From: Paracoccaceae bacterium
GTDB lineage: Bacteria; Pseudomonadota; Alphaproteobacteria; Rhodobacterales; Rhodobacteraceae
Length of the DNA: 58,749 nucleotides
Direction: 5' to 3'
NCBI GenBank assembly: GCA_021741245.1
Contig: JAIOYF010000019.1
Coordinates: forward strand, 1-58,749
Under the pieces are notes generated by a model, which had not been told where the DNA came from, searched no databases, and saw nothing but the letters and a program-made list of their open reading frames with translations. A program made the translations under genes and the position numbers. Of this stretch, positions 35,504 to 45,067 are shown piece after piece (within the stretch, counting starts at the first letter, position 1; every line of letters starts with the position of its first letter).

Positions 35504-37552
35504 TTACAGATTGCGGATGCGGTCGACAAAGCCGGTCAGGGTGTTGTCCATCTGCTGTGCCGCGCCATCGACCCGTGCCATCTCTTCCAAAACCTCGCCC
35601 GCCGCGGTTGAGGCATGGCCAGAGGCGGTTTCGACCTGTGCGATGTTGCTGTCAACCTCGCCCACGCGGCGGGCGGTGTCGGCCATTTGTCCGGCGATGG
35701 ATTGCGTCACCTCGCCTTGCTGTTCGGCGGTGGTTGACATGGCGCGGGCCTGATCGCTGACCTGCGTGATGGCTTTGGTGATGTCGCGGATGGCCATGAC
35801 ATTGCTGGCGACCGTTTCGCGCACGGTCCGCACCTCGCCCGCGATTTCGCTGGTGGAGGTGGTGGTGCGCAGGGCGAGTTTGCGGATCTCGCCCGCGACA
35901 ACGGCAAAGCCGCGCCCGGCATTGCCGGCATGGGCGGCCTCGACGGCGGCATTCAGGGCCAGAAGGTTGGTGCGGTTGGCGATGTCATTGATCAGCCCCA
36001 CCATGCCGGTGATACGTTCGGCGACGCGCTCCAGCTCGACCAACAAGACCTCAGAGGCCTTTGCGCGGTCGGATGCGGTATCGACCAGATCAGAGGTCTT
36101 GCGAATTCCCGCCACCACCTCGCGCACCGAGGCCGAAAGCTCTTCGGTTGCGCTGGCCACGGTCGCCACATTGCCCGCCGTCGCGCGGGAGTTTCCGGTG
36201 ACGAGCGCCGATTGGCGGCTGGTTTCCTCGGCGGTTTCGGCCATCGTCTCGGCCGCTGATCTGGCGGAGGCGGAGGCCTCTTTCAGTGCCTCGACCACGG
36301 AGGCCGCCTGTCGCTGCACGTCTTGTCCAAGCCGCCGGATGGGGCGCAAAAGCCCCTGCGCTGCCAAAAGGCCCAAGACGAAGATCACCAAGCCCACGCC
36401 AGTTTCCGTCATGATGGCCGCGCGTTGCATGGCATCGGCGCTGATCATCGCCTCATCCAAGGCGATTTCGGACACCAGCACCCAATCCAGCCCGATGATG
36501 GACAAAGGACCAGAGGCGGCGACGACCTGAACCGCGTCATGGTTGGCGCTTTGGGTTACGCCTTCGATACCGCGGCGCACCTGTTCGGCCACGCCACCGG
36601 ACATGAGGGTGCCAATCGACGCCCCTTTGCTGAGCCGTGGAATGGATTTCAGCGCGCCATCCTTGCCAAGCAGATAGGCCTGCGTGCTTTGCCCGCGATG
36701 CTCACCGATGGCGAGGACCTTGCCGACGAAATCCAGCGAGATCTGGAAGGCGAGGATGCCTTGCAGGCCGGACGCGTCGGTCAAGGGCACCAGAAGAAAG
36801 GAGGCTTGATCGTTGTAAGAAGGCTCATAGGCCTCAAAATCGACAAAGCTATAGGGGATTTGCCCGGCATCCTTGACCATTGCCTGCACCGCACGCGCAA
36901 AGGCCGTGTCCCGATAGGGGCCAGAAAACAGCGAGGTCCCGAAATCGGTTTCCTTTTCAACGGTATAGACGATCCTGCCCTGTTGCGGTTCGATCAAGAA
37001 GATATCGTACAGGCCAAAGCGCGTCAGGGTGTCGCGAAAATAGGGATGCACCTGCCGATGGACAGTGTCATAGAGCCCGCCGTTTTCTGCGGACATCAGG
37101 GCATCCTTTTGCCCGATCGGGTTTTCGTTCCCGACGATATAGGCCTGTTGCAAAAGGCGGGCTGTGGCGTCCAGATCAGGGCCGAGCCAGCGGGCCAAGC
37201 TTGCCTCATTCGCCCCTTTGGTCTTTTCCAGCTGCACCTGATAGCGCGCGGTCAGGGCCTGTTCGTCAACGGGTGTGCCGGGCATGAACAGGATCTGATC
37301 AGACGCTGCGGTAAAATTCTTGAGCGCTTGTATCGTGGTGGGTGAGGCGGCGAGGCTTTCCCCTACATCCACCAAACGCTTGAACCCGGCCAAAACGGCC
37401 TCGCGCTTGAGGTTGAGTTCCGTGGTGACCTGAGCCTCTGCTGCCTCCAGCGCGAAATCGCGCAGCCTTTTGACATCCACTGCAGAAATAACGGCAAGTG
37501 GAACAAGACCCGCCACCAACAGCGCGGCGGTCACCTTCACCCTGAAACGCAT
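35504..37552 (-). CDS. Methyl-accepting chemotaxis protein
   Basis: A 682-residue chemoreceptor. It has an N-terminal membrane helix (about 7-26), a large periplasmic sensor region of about 360 residues that looks like a double Cache domain, a second helix (about 394-412), a linker and the cytoplasmic signalling domain. The conserved hairpin tip is [20 protein letters not shown] with [15 protein letters not shown]. It stands alone with no che genes nearby, so it reports to a system encoded elsewhere. The ligand is unknown; Cache sensors often bind amino or organic acids. Confidence 0.93.
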   Translation of the reverse strand: MRFRVKVTAALLVAGLVPLAVISAVDVKRLRDFALEAAEAQVTTELNLKREAVLAGFKRLVDVGESLAASPTTIQALKNFTAASDQILFMPGTPVDEQALTARYQVQLEKTKGANEASLARWLGPDLDATARLLQQAYIVGNENPIGQKDALMSAENGGLYDTVHRQVHPYFRDTLTRFGLYDIFLIEPQQGRIVYTVEKETDFGTSLFSGPYRDTAFARAVQAMVKDAGQIPYSFVDFEAYEPSYNDQASFLLVPLTDASGLQGILAFQISLDFVGKVLAIGEHRGQSTQAYLLGKDGALKSIPRLSKGASIGTLMSGGVAEQVRRGIEGVTQSANHDAVQVVAASGPLSIIGLDWVLVSEIALDEAMISADAMQRAAIMTETGVGLVIFVLGLLAAQGLLRPIRRLGQDVQRQAASVVEALKEASASARSAAETMAETAEETSRQSALVTGNSRATAGNVATVASATEELSASVREVVAGIRKTSDLVDTASDRAKASEVLLVELERVAERITGMVGLINDIANRTNLLALNAAVEAAHAGNAGRGFAVVAGEIRKLALRTTTSTSEIAGEVRTVRETVASNVMAIRDITKAITQVSDQARAMSTTAEQQGEVTQSIAGQMADTARRVGEVDSNIAQVETASGHASTAAGEVLEEMARVDGAAQQMDNTLTGFVDRIRNL

Positions 37553-37682
37553 AATTGAACCTTACCCACAAACAAGACCACAGTGTGCGGTCAGGACCGT
37601 CCATATGGTTAGGTCAACGACAGGGCGCGCAGGCGCTTTAGCCATGCGCATCAGATTTGCAAAGGAAGGCGGGCAATGTGAC

Positions 37683-39689
37683 TTAATTGCCCCCGCCCAG
37701 AAGGCGGTTCAAGAGTTTGCCCGCCTCGGCATCCAGTGCCTCTTGGGCGCGGCGCTTGGCGGCGTCTTCCAGACTTTCGCCCTCTTGCCGTACGATGCCC
37801 AATTCCTCTTGCGCCTTTTGTTCCAGCTGGGCCCGCGCCCGCGCTTCGGCGGCCTTGGCCTCGGCGCGGGCGCGCTCTTCCAGTTTCTTGGCCTCATCCT
37901 GAAGACGCTCTTTGGCGATGCCTTCCAGATCCAGCCGGAATTTAGGTGCCGCCCACGGGCCCGTGATCAACAAAGGCACCATGACCCCACCCGTGCCATC
38001 CACCGCCGCAAGCGCCGTGGGGCGCAGACGGTAATCCAGAACCCGCGCGCCGATCCCCACGCTGCCTGCCCCGGTTGCCGTGACATAGGGGGCTTTGAAG
38101 ACCAGATCGTCATTGCGCAAGACACCCTTATCCATGGTGAAGCTGGCAGTGATCGCCTCAAAAATCGTCTTTTGCCCCGCGCCGACATAGCTTGCGTCGA
38201 GCGTGCGCAGCATCCCTGCGATATCTAGACCCAAAATCTCGCCCTTGCCAAAGCGCAGATTGCCAGAACCCGAAAGGGAATTCATGATTGCATCCAAGGA
38301 GTTGCCGACCCCGAGAAACTTTATCGACATATCGCCTGTACCGACAAGGCGTTCATAGCCGCCCAGATCCCGCAAGAGCGGCTGCATCGCCAAGCCAGAC
38401 ATATTCAGATCGCCGCCGACCGATAGCCCCCCCCGCCCGTTGACGACGAACTGCCCGGTGACCTTGCCCTGATAGGCCGCGATTTCGCGCAGATCGAACA
38501 CGGCGCGGGCGCGGTCGATGGTCAGCACGGCGCGGGTCGTGCCCAGCTTTGCCAGCCCCAGATCAACGCTTTGCGCGGTCAGGGCCAAGGCCACATCCAT
38601 GATCCCAAGGGCCGAGACGTCAATCGCCTCTTTCGGCCAAGAGGCCGCTTGCGCCCCGCCCGAGGCCCCGCCGCCCTGCCCGCCCGACAGGCCGACAAGC
38701 GACAGCGCCCCGGTGGTGACTTGCGCCGAAAGTTTGGGCCGCGGGCCATCTGTTGTCAGGTCCGCCTCGACCTGAAGCCGATTGCCGTCCAGCCCAAGGC
38801 TGCCGCCCCGCAGATGCAGGCTGGCCTTTTGCGTCACCGTCACTTTGCCCGCCACACTGACCGAACCCGCGCCAAGACCCTGTGGCAAATCTGGCCGGGC
38901 TGCCCCCACAAGCCGGGTGATCGCCGCCAGATCGGCCAGATCGGCGGTCAGGTTGCCCTCCAGCGCCATCGGGTTCCAGCCGCCGCGCCCGTCAAAGCCG
39001 ACCTGCGCCGCCCCCGCCGCCAGTTGCAGATCAAGGCCGACAAGGCGGCCCTCCAGGAAGCTTTTGAAATCCGACAGTTTGGCCACGATCTTGGCCTCTT
39101 GCCCGTTCATCGAGGCGGTGAAGTCAAACGCGGCCGCCCCGGTGAAGGACGGAATTCGCGCTGTGCCAGAGACGGAGGTCAGGGCGATGTCGCTGCCTGC
39201 CCCGTGATCGACAAAGCGGAAACTGCCCCCCGAAATCTCGGCCAGATCGAGGGTAAAGGGCGTGCCCTCCCCCGCCATGCCGGGGCTGGCCGTGCCATTG
39301 CCGGGGCCACCAAAGACCCAGTTTTCGCGGCCATCACGGGCGCGCTCCAGCAAGATGCGCGGATTTTCGGCGCGAATGCCGGTGATGCGCACCTGACCGT
39401 CGATCAGCGCGGACATGTCGATCCCGATATCCAGAGCGGTGGCCTGCACCATGGGCCCCGCATCGGACCAAGCGGCATTTGACACCGTCACAGGCCCGGT
39501 CTTGACCCCGAGTGTTGGCCAGACCGAGGGGCGGATTGACCCCTCGATCGTCAGGGTGCGCCCGGTGATCTGGGTAAACTTGTCGGTCGCCACGCGGGCA
39601 ATGCGTTCTGTGGGCAACAAAAACAGCGCCACACCGGCAAAGACGACCAAAAGCAAAAGTGCAAAAAAAGAACGGATTACCCAACGCAT
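37683..39689 (-). CDS. AsmA-family envelope protein
   Basis: A 668-residue protein anchored by one N-terminal helix (MRWVIRSFFALLLLVVFAGVALFLL), with a long periplasmic beta-rich region. The start of the fold (TGRTLTIEGSIRPSVWPTLGVKTGPVTV) and the C-terminal NSLSGSGNLRFGKGEILGLDIAGMLR are AsmA hallmarks. A charged Glu/Ala-rich coiled coil ends the protein (about 610-668). AsmA-like proteins move phospholipid between inner and outer membranes. I start it at 39689, before the membrane helix. It is monocistronic. Confidence 0.87.
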   Translation of the reverse strand: MRWVIRSFFALLLLVVFAGVALFLLPTERIARVATDKFTQITGRTLTIEGSIRPSVWPTLGVKTGPVTVSNAAWSDAGPMVQATALDIGIDMSALIDGQVRITGIRAENPRILLERARDGRENWVFGGPGNGTASPGMAGEGTPFTLDLAEISGGSFRFVDHGAGSDIALTSVSGTARIPSFTGAAAFDFTASMNGQEAKIVAKLSDFKSFLEGRLVGLDLQLAAGAAQVGFDGRGGWNPMALEGNLTADLADLAAITRLVGAARPDLPQGLGAGSVSVAGKVTVTQKASLHLRGGSLGLDGNRLQVEADLTTDGPRPKLSAQVTTGALSLVGLSGGQGGGASGGAQAASWPKEAIDVSALGIMDVALALTAQSVDLGLAKLGTTRAVLTIDRARAVFDLREIAAYQGKVTGQFVVNGRGGLSVGGDLNMSGLAMQPLLRDLGGYERLVGTGDMSIKFLGVGNSLDAIMNSLSGSGNLRFGKGEILGLDIAGMLRTLDASYVGAGQKTIFEAITASFTMDKGVLRNDDLVFKAPYVTATGAGSVGIGARVLDYRLRPTALAAVDGTGGVMVPLLITGPWAAPKFRLDLEGIAKERLQDEAKKLEERARAEAKAAEARARAQLEQKAQEELGIVRQEGESLEDAAKRRAQEALDAEAGKLLNRLLGGGN

Positions 39690-39803
39690 GTTCTGACTGC
39701 CTGCCGCTGCGAATTTTTCCAAACGGTAAGGCGCGCATGGCCCTCCATGCAACGCTTACGCGTGTTTCAGCAGGCCAAAGCCGACGGATCGGCGGTCTGC
39801 CGC

Positions 39804-41459
39804 CTACCCGTATTGGCTGACCTGATGATTGGGGCCAAGATTGTCGGGGCCGACCAGAATATGGATGACAGCCGCCATCCCTGCGCCCAGCGCCCGTTCC
39901 AAGGCAGGGGCAAAGTCGGCGGTCTGCGAGACCCGCTCGCCATGCGCGCCATAGGACAGGGCAAGGGCGGTGAAATCCGGGTTGGTCAAGGTCGTGGCCG
40001 AGACCCGACCCGGATAGCGGTTTTCCTGATTGCCCCGGATCGTGCCATACATCCCATTGTCAACGATGATGAAAATCGGTGTCAGGCCATATTTGACGGC
40101 GGTTGCCAGTTCCTGCCCGGTCATCAGAAAATCACCGTCCCCGCCGATGGACACCGCCGGGGCCGATGGGCGCACGATGGAGGCGGCGATGGCGGCGGGC
40201 ACGCCCATGCCCATGGCCCCGTTGATCGGGGCGGCGGCCCCCAGAAACTGGCGGTAGCAATAATAGATGTTGGGCCAGTCCGAAGCATTGCCTGCCCCTG
40301 TGGTCACCGTGGCCTCTGGCGGCAGGCGGGCGTTCAGGACGCGCATCACCTCGGCCATATCCACCGGGCCGGGTTGTGGCGGCAGCGCCATGCGCGCGCG
40401 ATACCGCGCCCGCGCCTCGGCCCGAATGGGGCTATGGCGGCGCGTGACCGGCAGCTCCGCCAAGGCAAGGGCCGCAAGGTTCGGGTCGGCAAGGATCGGC
40501 AGTTCGGGTTGGAAAAAGCGCCCCAACTCCTCGGCCCCTGGATGGATATGCACAAGCCGGCAGGCGGGCATGGGCGGGGTGAACAGCGAAAACCGCAGCG
40601 TGGTGCTTTCGTTCAGCCGCGCGCCAAGGGCGATCACCAGATCGGCCTCTTGCGCATAAGCGTTGGGAAAGGGTTGGCCGCCCGAGCCAAGCGTGCCGAT
40701 GAAATTGTCATGGTCATGGGCAAACAGGCCCTGACGGCGAAAGCCGACGGCGACCGGCAGATCATGGCTTTCCGCAAAGCGGCGAGCGGCGGCGGCCCCT
40801 TCGGCAGTCCAGCAGGTGCCGCCCAGCAAGAGCAAGGGGCGTTCAGCGGTGGCCAGCATCGCGCCCACTTGGGCGATGTCGGCAGGCGCTGGGCTGGCGG
40901 GCGTGGCTTTGACGGCAGGAAGATCGGGGGTTTGCGTCAGGCTGAACAGCATGTCTTCGGGCAGGGCCAGCGCCACCGGGCCGGGGCGGCCCGAGGTTGC
41001 CACCTTGAAGGCGCGGTTGATATATTCCGGCAGGCGGGCGGCATCCTCCACCTCGGCCACCCATTTCACGATATGGCCCAGAAAGCGGCGGTAATCGATT
41101 TCCTGAAACACCTCACGGTCGCGGCTGGTGGTTTTGGTCTGGCCAATCAGCAAGATCATCGGGGCCGAGGCCTGATGGGCGGTGTGCACGCCGATGGTGG
41201 CATTGGTCGCCCCCGGCCCCCGCGTGACCATGCAGATACCGGGCTTTCCGGTCAGCATGGCATAGGCGGTGGCGGCAAAGGAGGCCCCGCCTTCATGCCG
41301 CATGGTGAAATAGCGCAGCGCATTGCCCTGATCGCGGATCGCGTCCAGCGCCGCCAGATAGCTTTCGCCCGGCACGCCAAAGATCACCTCGACCCCGTTG
41401 ATCTTCAGCGCCTCAACCAGCACCTGCCCGCCTGTTCGTTCCATTGCCGCCTGCTTCAT
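39804..41459 (-). CDS. ThDP-dependent enzyme (acetolactate synthase-like)
   Basis: A 551-residue three-domain thiamine diphosphate enzyme. The catalytic Glu is in VIFGVPGESYLAALDA. The metal and ThDP motif is SIGGDGDFLMTGQELATA, closing with IIVDNGMYGTIRGNQ. The layout matches large acetolactate synthase subunits and relatives such as glyoxylate carboligase and sulfoacetaldehyde acetyltransferase. There is no ilvH-like small subunit next to it, so it is probably not the biosynthetic enzyme. I start it at 41459; ATG at 41444 is also possible. Its substrate is not determinable. Confidence 0.82.
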   Translation of the reverse strand: MKQAAMERTGGQVLVEALKINGVEVIFGVPGESYLAALDAIRDQGNALRYFTMRHEGGASFAATAYAMLTGKPGICMVTRGPGATNATIGVHTAHQASAPMILLIGQTKTTSRDREVFQEIDYRRFLGHIVKWVAEVEDAARLPEYINRAFKVATSGRPGPVALALPEDMLFSLTQTPDLPAVKATPASPAPADIAQVGAMLATAERPLLLLGGTCWTAEGAAAARRFAESHDLPVAVGFRRQGLFAHDHDNFIGTLGSGGQPFPNAYAQEADLVIALGARLNESTTLRFSLFTPPMPACRLVHIHPGAEELGRFFQPELPILADPNLAALALAELPVTRRHSPIRAEARARYRARMALPPQPGPVDMAEVMRVLNARLPPEATVTTGAGNASDWPNIYYCYRQFLGAAAPINGAMGMGVPAAIAASIVRPSAPAVSIGGDGDFLMTGQELATAVKYGLTPIFIIVDNGMYGTIRGNQENRYPGRVSATTLTNPDFTALALSYGAHGERVSQTADFAPALERALGAGMAAVIHILVGPDNLGPNHQVSQYG

Positions 41460-41547
41460 CGCCCATGATCCCCCTGCGCCCTGACGTAACGGGCGGATCA
41501 CACAGGCATATCGCCCCAAAGCGGGCGCGCCAAGGGAAAGCGCGTCT

Positions 41548-42546
41548 TTAGGCCACGTGCGGCCACATCTGAGCCTGCGCGCGCCCGGCCCGTTTGGCGG
41601 CGTAAAGCGCCGTATCGGCATCTGCGAGCATCTTTTCCGCCTCTGGCACCGGGTATTGGGTGGAAACCGTCATCCCGACGCTGGCGCCGATCTGGCAGGC
41701 TTGCCCCTCAAATGGGATGGGGCGGCGTAGGCCTGCGATGATGCGCTGCGCCACATGGTGCAAGGCGGATCTGTCCACCATGCCGGGCAGCACAATGACA
41801 AACTCATCCCCGCCGACGCGCGCAATGATATCGCTGGTGCGGGTTTCAACGCGCAAGACTTCGGCCACCACGCGCAGCACATGATCACCCGCCGCATGGC
41901 CAAGGGTATCATTCACGGCCTTGAAGTGATCAAGATCCAGATGCATCAGGCCAAAGGGGGTCTTTGCCCGGCAGGCCGCCGCCAATCGCACATCAAGGGC
42001 GCGGCGGTTGCACAGGCCGGTCAGGGGATCGGTCAGGGCCTGTTCCTCGGCCTCGGAGCGCGCCCCTTCCAACCGAAGGTTCAGTTTTTTCAACTCTTCC
42101 AGCACGGCGTGTTTTGCCTCCACCAGATAGAGCAGTTCGACGGTGAGATCGGTGGGGGCGAAATCGGCATCTGTCAGGCCATGGGCGCGCACCGCATCGA
42201 CCACGGCAATGCCGAACGACAGGTTGAGCACCATGCCAGAGCCATCGTCGGGCATGGCCAAGGCGCGAAATTCGGCATCCTCACGCCCGCGAAGGGACAG
42301 GTAGAGGCGCGTGCCTTGGCGCAGCGACAGGTCCGCCATGGTCAGGACACCCGCCGGACGACGGATCAAGAACACCTCAAAAAAGCTTTTCCCGATCAGG
42401 GGTCTGCCTGCCGCCACCTTTTTGAGGGTAGGCCCATAACCGATGATCCGCCCCTGAGCCGACAGGTGCAGATGCATGGGCATCAGCCGATCCAGGCTGT
42501 CCGGTTGCAGCACCAGCCGCCGATGTCGTGCGCCGCCATCAGGCAT
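41548..42546 (-). CDS. Diguanylate cyclase with HNOBA-like sensor domain
   Basis: A 332-residue protein. The N-terminal half (about residues 12-120, LDRLMPMHLHLSAQGRIIGYG and after) resembles the HNOBA domain, the PAS-like partner of H-NOX in guanylate cyclases and bacterial signalling. A short coiled coil (HAVLEELKKLNLRLEGARSE) leads to a GGDEF domain with the intact active site RVGGDEFVIVLPG, so cyclic-di-GMP synthesis is expected. The allosteric RxxD motif is not seen. I start it at 42546, where AGGGGGG stands five bases upstream. It directly follows the H-NOX-like gene, so the two are co-translated partners. Confidence 0.85.
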   Translation of the reverse strand: MPDGGARHRRLVLQPDSLDRLMPMHLHLSAQGRIIGYGPTLKKVAAGRPLIGKSFFEVFLIRRPAGVLTMADLSLRQGTRLYLSLRGREDAEFRALAMPDDGSGMVLNLSFGIAVVDAVRAHGLTDADFAPTDLTVELLYLVEAKHAVLEELKKLNLRLEGARSEAEEQALTDPLTGLCNRRALDVRLAAACRAKTPFGLMHLDLDHFKAVNDTLGHAAGDHVLRVVAEVLRVETRTSDIIARVGGDEFVIVLPGMVDRSALHHVAQRIIAGLRRPIPFEGQACQIGASVGMTVSTQYPVPEAEKMLADADTALYAAKRAGRAQAQMWPHVA

Positions 42547-42591
42547 GCAACCCCCCTGAAAATTGCAGCCCATCGCCCCATAGATGCGCAC

Positions 42592-43188
42592 TCAGCATCG
42601 CGAGAGCGCCCCCACGGCAAGATCAAAGCGCCGACCTGCGGCATAGCCTTCATCAAGCACATGAATCGAAATCACATCCCCATCGCCTGCCTGCGCGCGC
42701 ATTTCCAGCAGGGCCAAGGCCCCATAATCATCCGCCATGGCCCGCAAAAGGCCGATCATCACATAGCCCGCCCCCCCGAACGGTGCGCCCAAGGCAAGCG
42801 TGAACTCTGCCTCGGCCATTTCGGTCAGCACCATGTCGGGCAGATGAAAATCGGGCAGCGCAAGACGGGCGCGGGCGGGCAATTCCTCCAGCGAATGCAG
42901 AAAATCGCGAAAGCCCACCCCGCCAAAGCGCAGCAGGCGACGCAGGCGTTCGCCACTGGCGCTGGAGACGATATAGGTTCCCAGATCCTCCAGTATCGCA
43001 TCGGCGGGGCGATCCAGCAGGGCGCTGGCGGCATCTATCACGGCAACGGTAAGGGCGATGTCATAGATAATGAGCGGCTCAAAACTTTGGAACGGCAAGG
43101 CCGCCTGCCCGGCAATGCGATGCCACATCTGCGCGCCAAAGGTTTCGCGCAGATAGAGTTCCATCGCCAGATTGACCAGACCGTGCAT
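42592..43188 (-). CDS. H-NOX-like protein lacking the haem-ligand histidine
   Basis: A 198-residue protein with the H-NOX fold signature at the start (MHGLVNLAMELYLRETFGAQMWHRIAG) and a helical bundle after it. In true H-NOX proteins the proximal haem ligand lies in an LDxLH motif near residue 102. Here the position reads LEELPARAR, with Pro104 in place of His. The YxSxR motif that holds the haem propionates is also missing: the corresponding region reads TLALGAPFGGAGYVMIGLLR. Binding haem in the usual way is therefore unlikely; His98 six residues earlier is the only nearby alternative. It is encoded immediately upstream of the HNOBA-GGDEF protein and probably controls it by a different ligand or by protein contact. 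Confidence 0.78.
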   Translation of the reverse strand: MHGLVNLAMELYLRETFGAQMWHRIAGQAALPFQSFEPLIIYDIALTVAVIDAASALLDRPADAILEDLGTYIVSSASGERLRRLLRFGGVGFRDFLHSLEELPARARLALPDFHLPDMVLTEMAEAEFTLALGAPFGGAGYVMIGLLRAMADDYGALALLEMRAQAGDGDVISIHVLDEGYAAGRRFDLAVGALSRC

Positions 43189-43272
43189 TGCCCCAACCCC
43201 TTTCGCGGGCCCCTGATTCCGGGCAGATTACGGCCTTTGGGTTAACAAGCTGCTTCGTGCTGCCCGGCAAGA

Positions 43273-44985
43273 TCAGGGCAGCACAAAGATCCCGTTGCCG
43301 CCCGGTGCTGGCAGCATATTGATCGGCGCGGGCACCAGTAGCGGCGCGGCGGTTTGCCATGCGCGGATCAGCGCCAAGGCCGCATCGCCCGAAGGCACGG
43401 CCCCCGATTGCCAGAACGTGCGGACCTGCTGTGGCCCGCCCTCGGCCATCTGGAACGCCAGTTGATCCACGCCAAAGTCGCTGTAGCGATAGATCAGCAC
43501 CGCCTCTTGCCCCGGTTGGGCGGGCAAGAAATCGGTCAAGACCATGACACAGCCCGCCTCACCTCCGGGCAAGCTGCGCTGGCAGCCGGAGAGCACCATC
43601 TCCACCTCATAGCGGGACAGAGCAGCCAGATACGCATCCCGCTGGGGCACGGCATCGGAGGGTTGCAGGGGCAACAGCTCTTGCAGCTGTGCCAAGATAT
43701 CCGTGTCGTCCGCGTGCCCCTCAAGACGGGCGGCAAGCGCCTCTTGGCCCGGTTCCTTGGCACGATCGCGCAGATCCGTAAGCAGTGCCGCACCGGCAAG
43801 GCCCCAGCGTTCCAGCAAAACCGGCTCCAATGCCTGAACCGGCATCCGGCCATCGGCCAGACGCGTCTGAACACTGCCCGCCGAAATGGCCTGCGCGTTC
43901 AAGAGCGGCGTCAGACTGAGGGCGGCCATGACCAAGAGGGCCACGGCCATCACGATATTGGCGTGCCGGATCCGGGCCATCCACCCCGCGCCGCGCAGCA
44001 CGGCGATGATGTAAAGGACGCCATAGCCCAGCGCCAGAACCGCCACTTCGGCGGCAAAGATCCGCTCGGGTGTCCAGCCATATTGGTCCACCCGCAGCCA
44101 GACGGCCCAAGCCCCAAGCCCCGCGATCACGGGCAGCAGCAGGCAAAGGCCGCGTGCGGATTGCGTCAGGATCGCGGTCTGCGTCGCCTCGGCATCCGTT
44201 TGATCGACGGCTGTGGTGACCAAGGTGGCGGTCGCAGCCGCCATGGCAAGCAAGGTTGCCGCCACCGAAAGCCCCTCAAACAACCCCGAGATGCCCCGCA
44301 TCGGCAACAAGACCAGAAACACCGCCGTCACCCCAAGGATCACGGGCAACAACAGCCTGAGCAGGCGCAAGATGAGGAAGGGAGAGATATAGTCCGACAG
44401 ATCCTGAACCACCGCCAGCCCAAGGCCCAAGACGCCCCCGGTCAGGATCCAAGGCACAGCGCCGACGGTCAAAACCTGATCAAGGATCCGCAGGCCGACC
44501 AGTTGCAACAGCCCGTCGGACAAGACGATCACCGCCCAGACCGCCCCCACAAAAAGCCATGCCACCATATAACGCACCACAATGGCCCAGCTTTCGCCAA
44601 AAAGGGTCGGGTAGTGGCGCATCCCCTGCCCATTGCGGGCGATCCAGAAGGGCATGGGCACAAGGGCAAGGATGATGCAGGCAAGGACCACCATAGGCGT
44701 GTCAAACACGCCCTCGGCCGGATCAAAGCGCAGCGAGGCCAGCAGCAAAAGCCCGGCCACCACCATGGCCATCAGGGCGGCCCCAAATGCCGCGCGCAGG
44801 CCTCGCAAGGGCCCCTCCATGCCCATCAGGGCCGTGAAAAAGGTCAGAGCGAAGGCAACCGCCGCCATCAAGGGGCGGCCAGAAAGAAGATCCGCATCCG
44901 CCAAACGGGCCAAGCCATAGCCTGCCACCCCAGCAGCGGCCCCCATGGCAGACATGCCGATCCGGCGTAGGGTCATGGTGTCCAT
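43273..44985 (-). CDS. DUF4153 multi-pass membrane protein
   Basis: A 570-residue inner membrane protein with about ten to eleven hydrophobic segments in the first 370 residues and a soluble C-terminal third. The middle (YPTLFGESWAIVVRYMVAWLFVGAVWAV) fits DUF4153. No enzymatic motif is visible. The C-terminal part has a cysteine pair (SGCQRSLPGGEAGCVMVLTDF) that could form a disulfide if periplasmic. No function is known. It sits between the H-NOX pair and the methyltransferase gene on the same strand, but gaps of about 80 bp suggest separate transcription. Confidence 0.8.
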   Translation of the reverse strand: MDTMTLRRIGMSAMGAAAGVAGYGLARLADADLLSGRPLMAAVAFALTFFTALMGMEGPLRGLRAAFGAALMAMVVAGLLLLASLRFDPAEGVFDTPMVVLACIILALVPMPFWIARNGQGMRHYPTLFGESWAIVVRYMVAWLFVGAVWAVIVLSDGLLQLVGLRILDQVLTVGAVPWILTGGVLGLGLAVVQDLSDYISPFLILRLLRLLLPVILGVTAVFLVLLPMRGISGLFEGLSVAATLLAMAAATATLVTTAVDQTDAEATQTAILTQSARGLCLLLPVIAGLGAWAVWLRVDQYGWTPERIFAAEVAVLALGYGVLYIIAVLRGAGWMARIRHANIVMAVALLVMAALSLTPLLNAQAISAGSVQTRLADGRMPVQALEPVLLERWGLAGAALLTDLRDRAKEPGQEALAARLEGHADDTDILAQLQELLPLQPSDAVPQRDAYLAALSRYEVEMVLSGCQRSLPGGEAGCVMVLTDFLPAQPGQEAVLIYRYSDFGVDQLAFQMAEGGPQQVRTFWQSGAVPSGDAALALIRAWQTAAPLLVPAPINMLPAPGGNGIFVLP

Positions 44986-45067
44986 CGGGTCCTCCGCGTT
45001 TGACTGCGGTCAGACTATGACTGCCGGAGGCAAGACGCCAGTGGCGCAAACCAGACCATCGGCGGCG

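Noticed and set aside
39747-41468. 573-codon open frame opposite the ThDP enzyme gene
   Set aside because: Antisense shadow; the minus-strand enzyme has all family motifs.
43354-44970. 538-codon open frame opposite the DUF4153 gene
   Set aside because: His/Gln/Arg-rich shadow without membrane or domain features.
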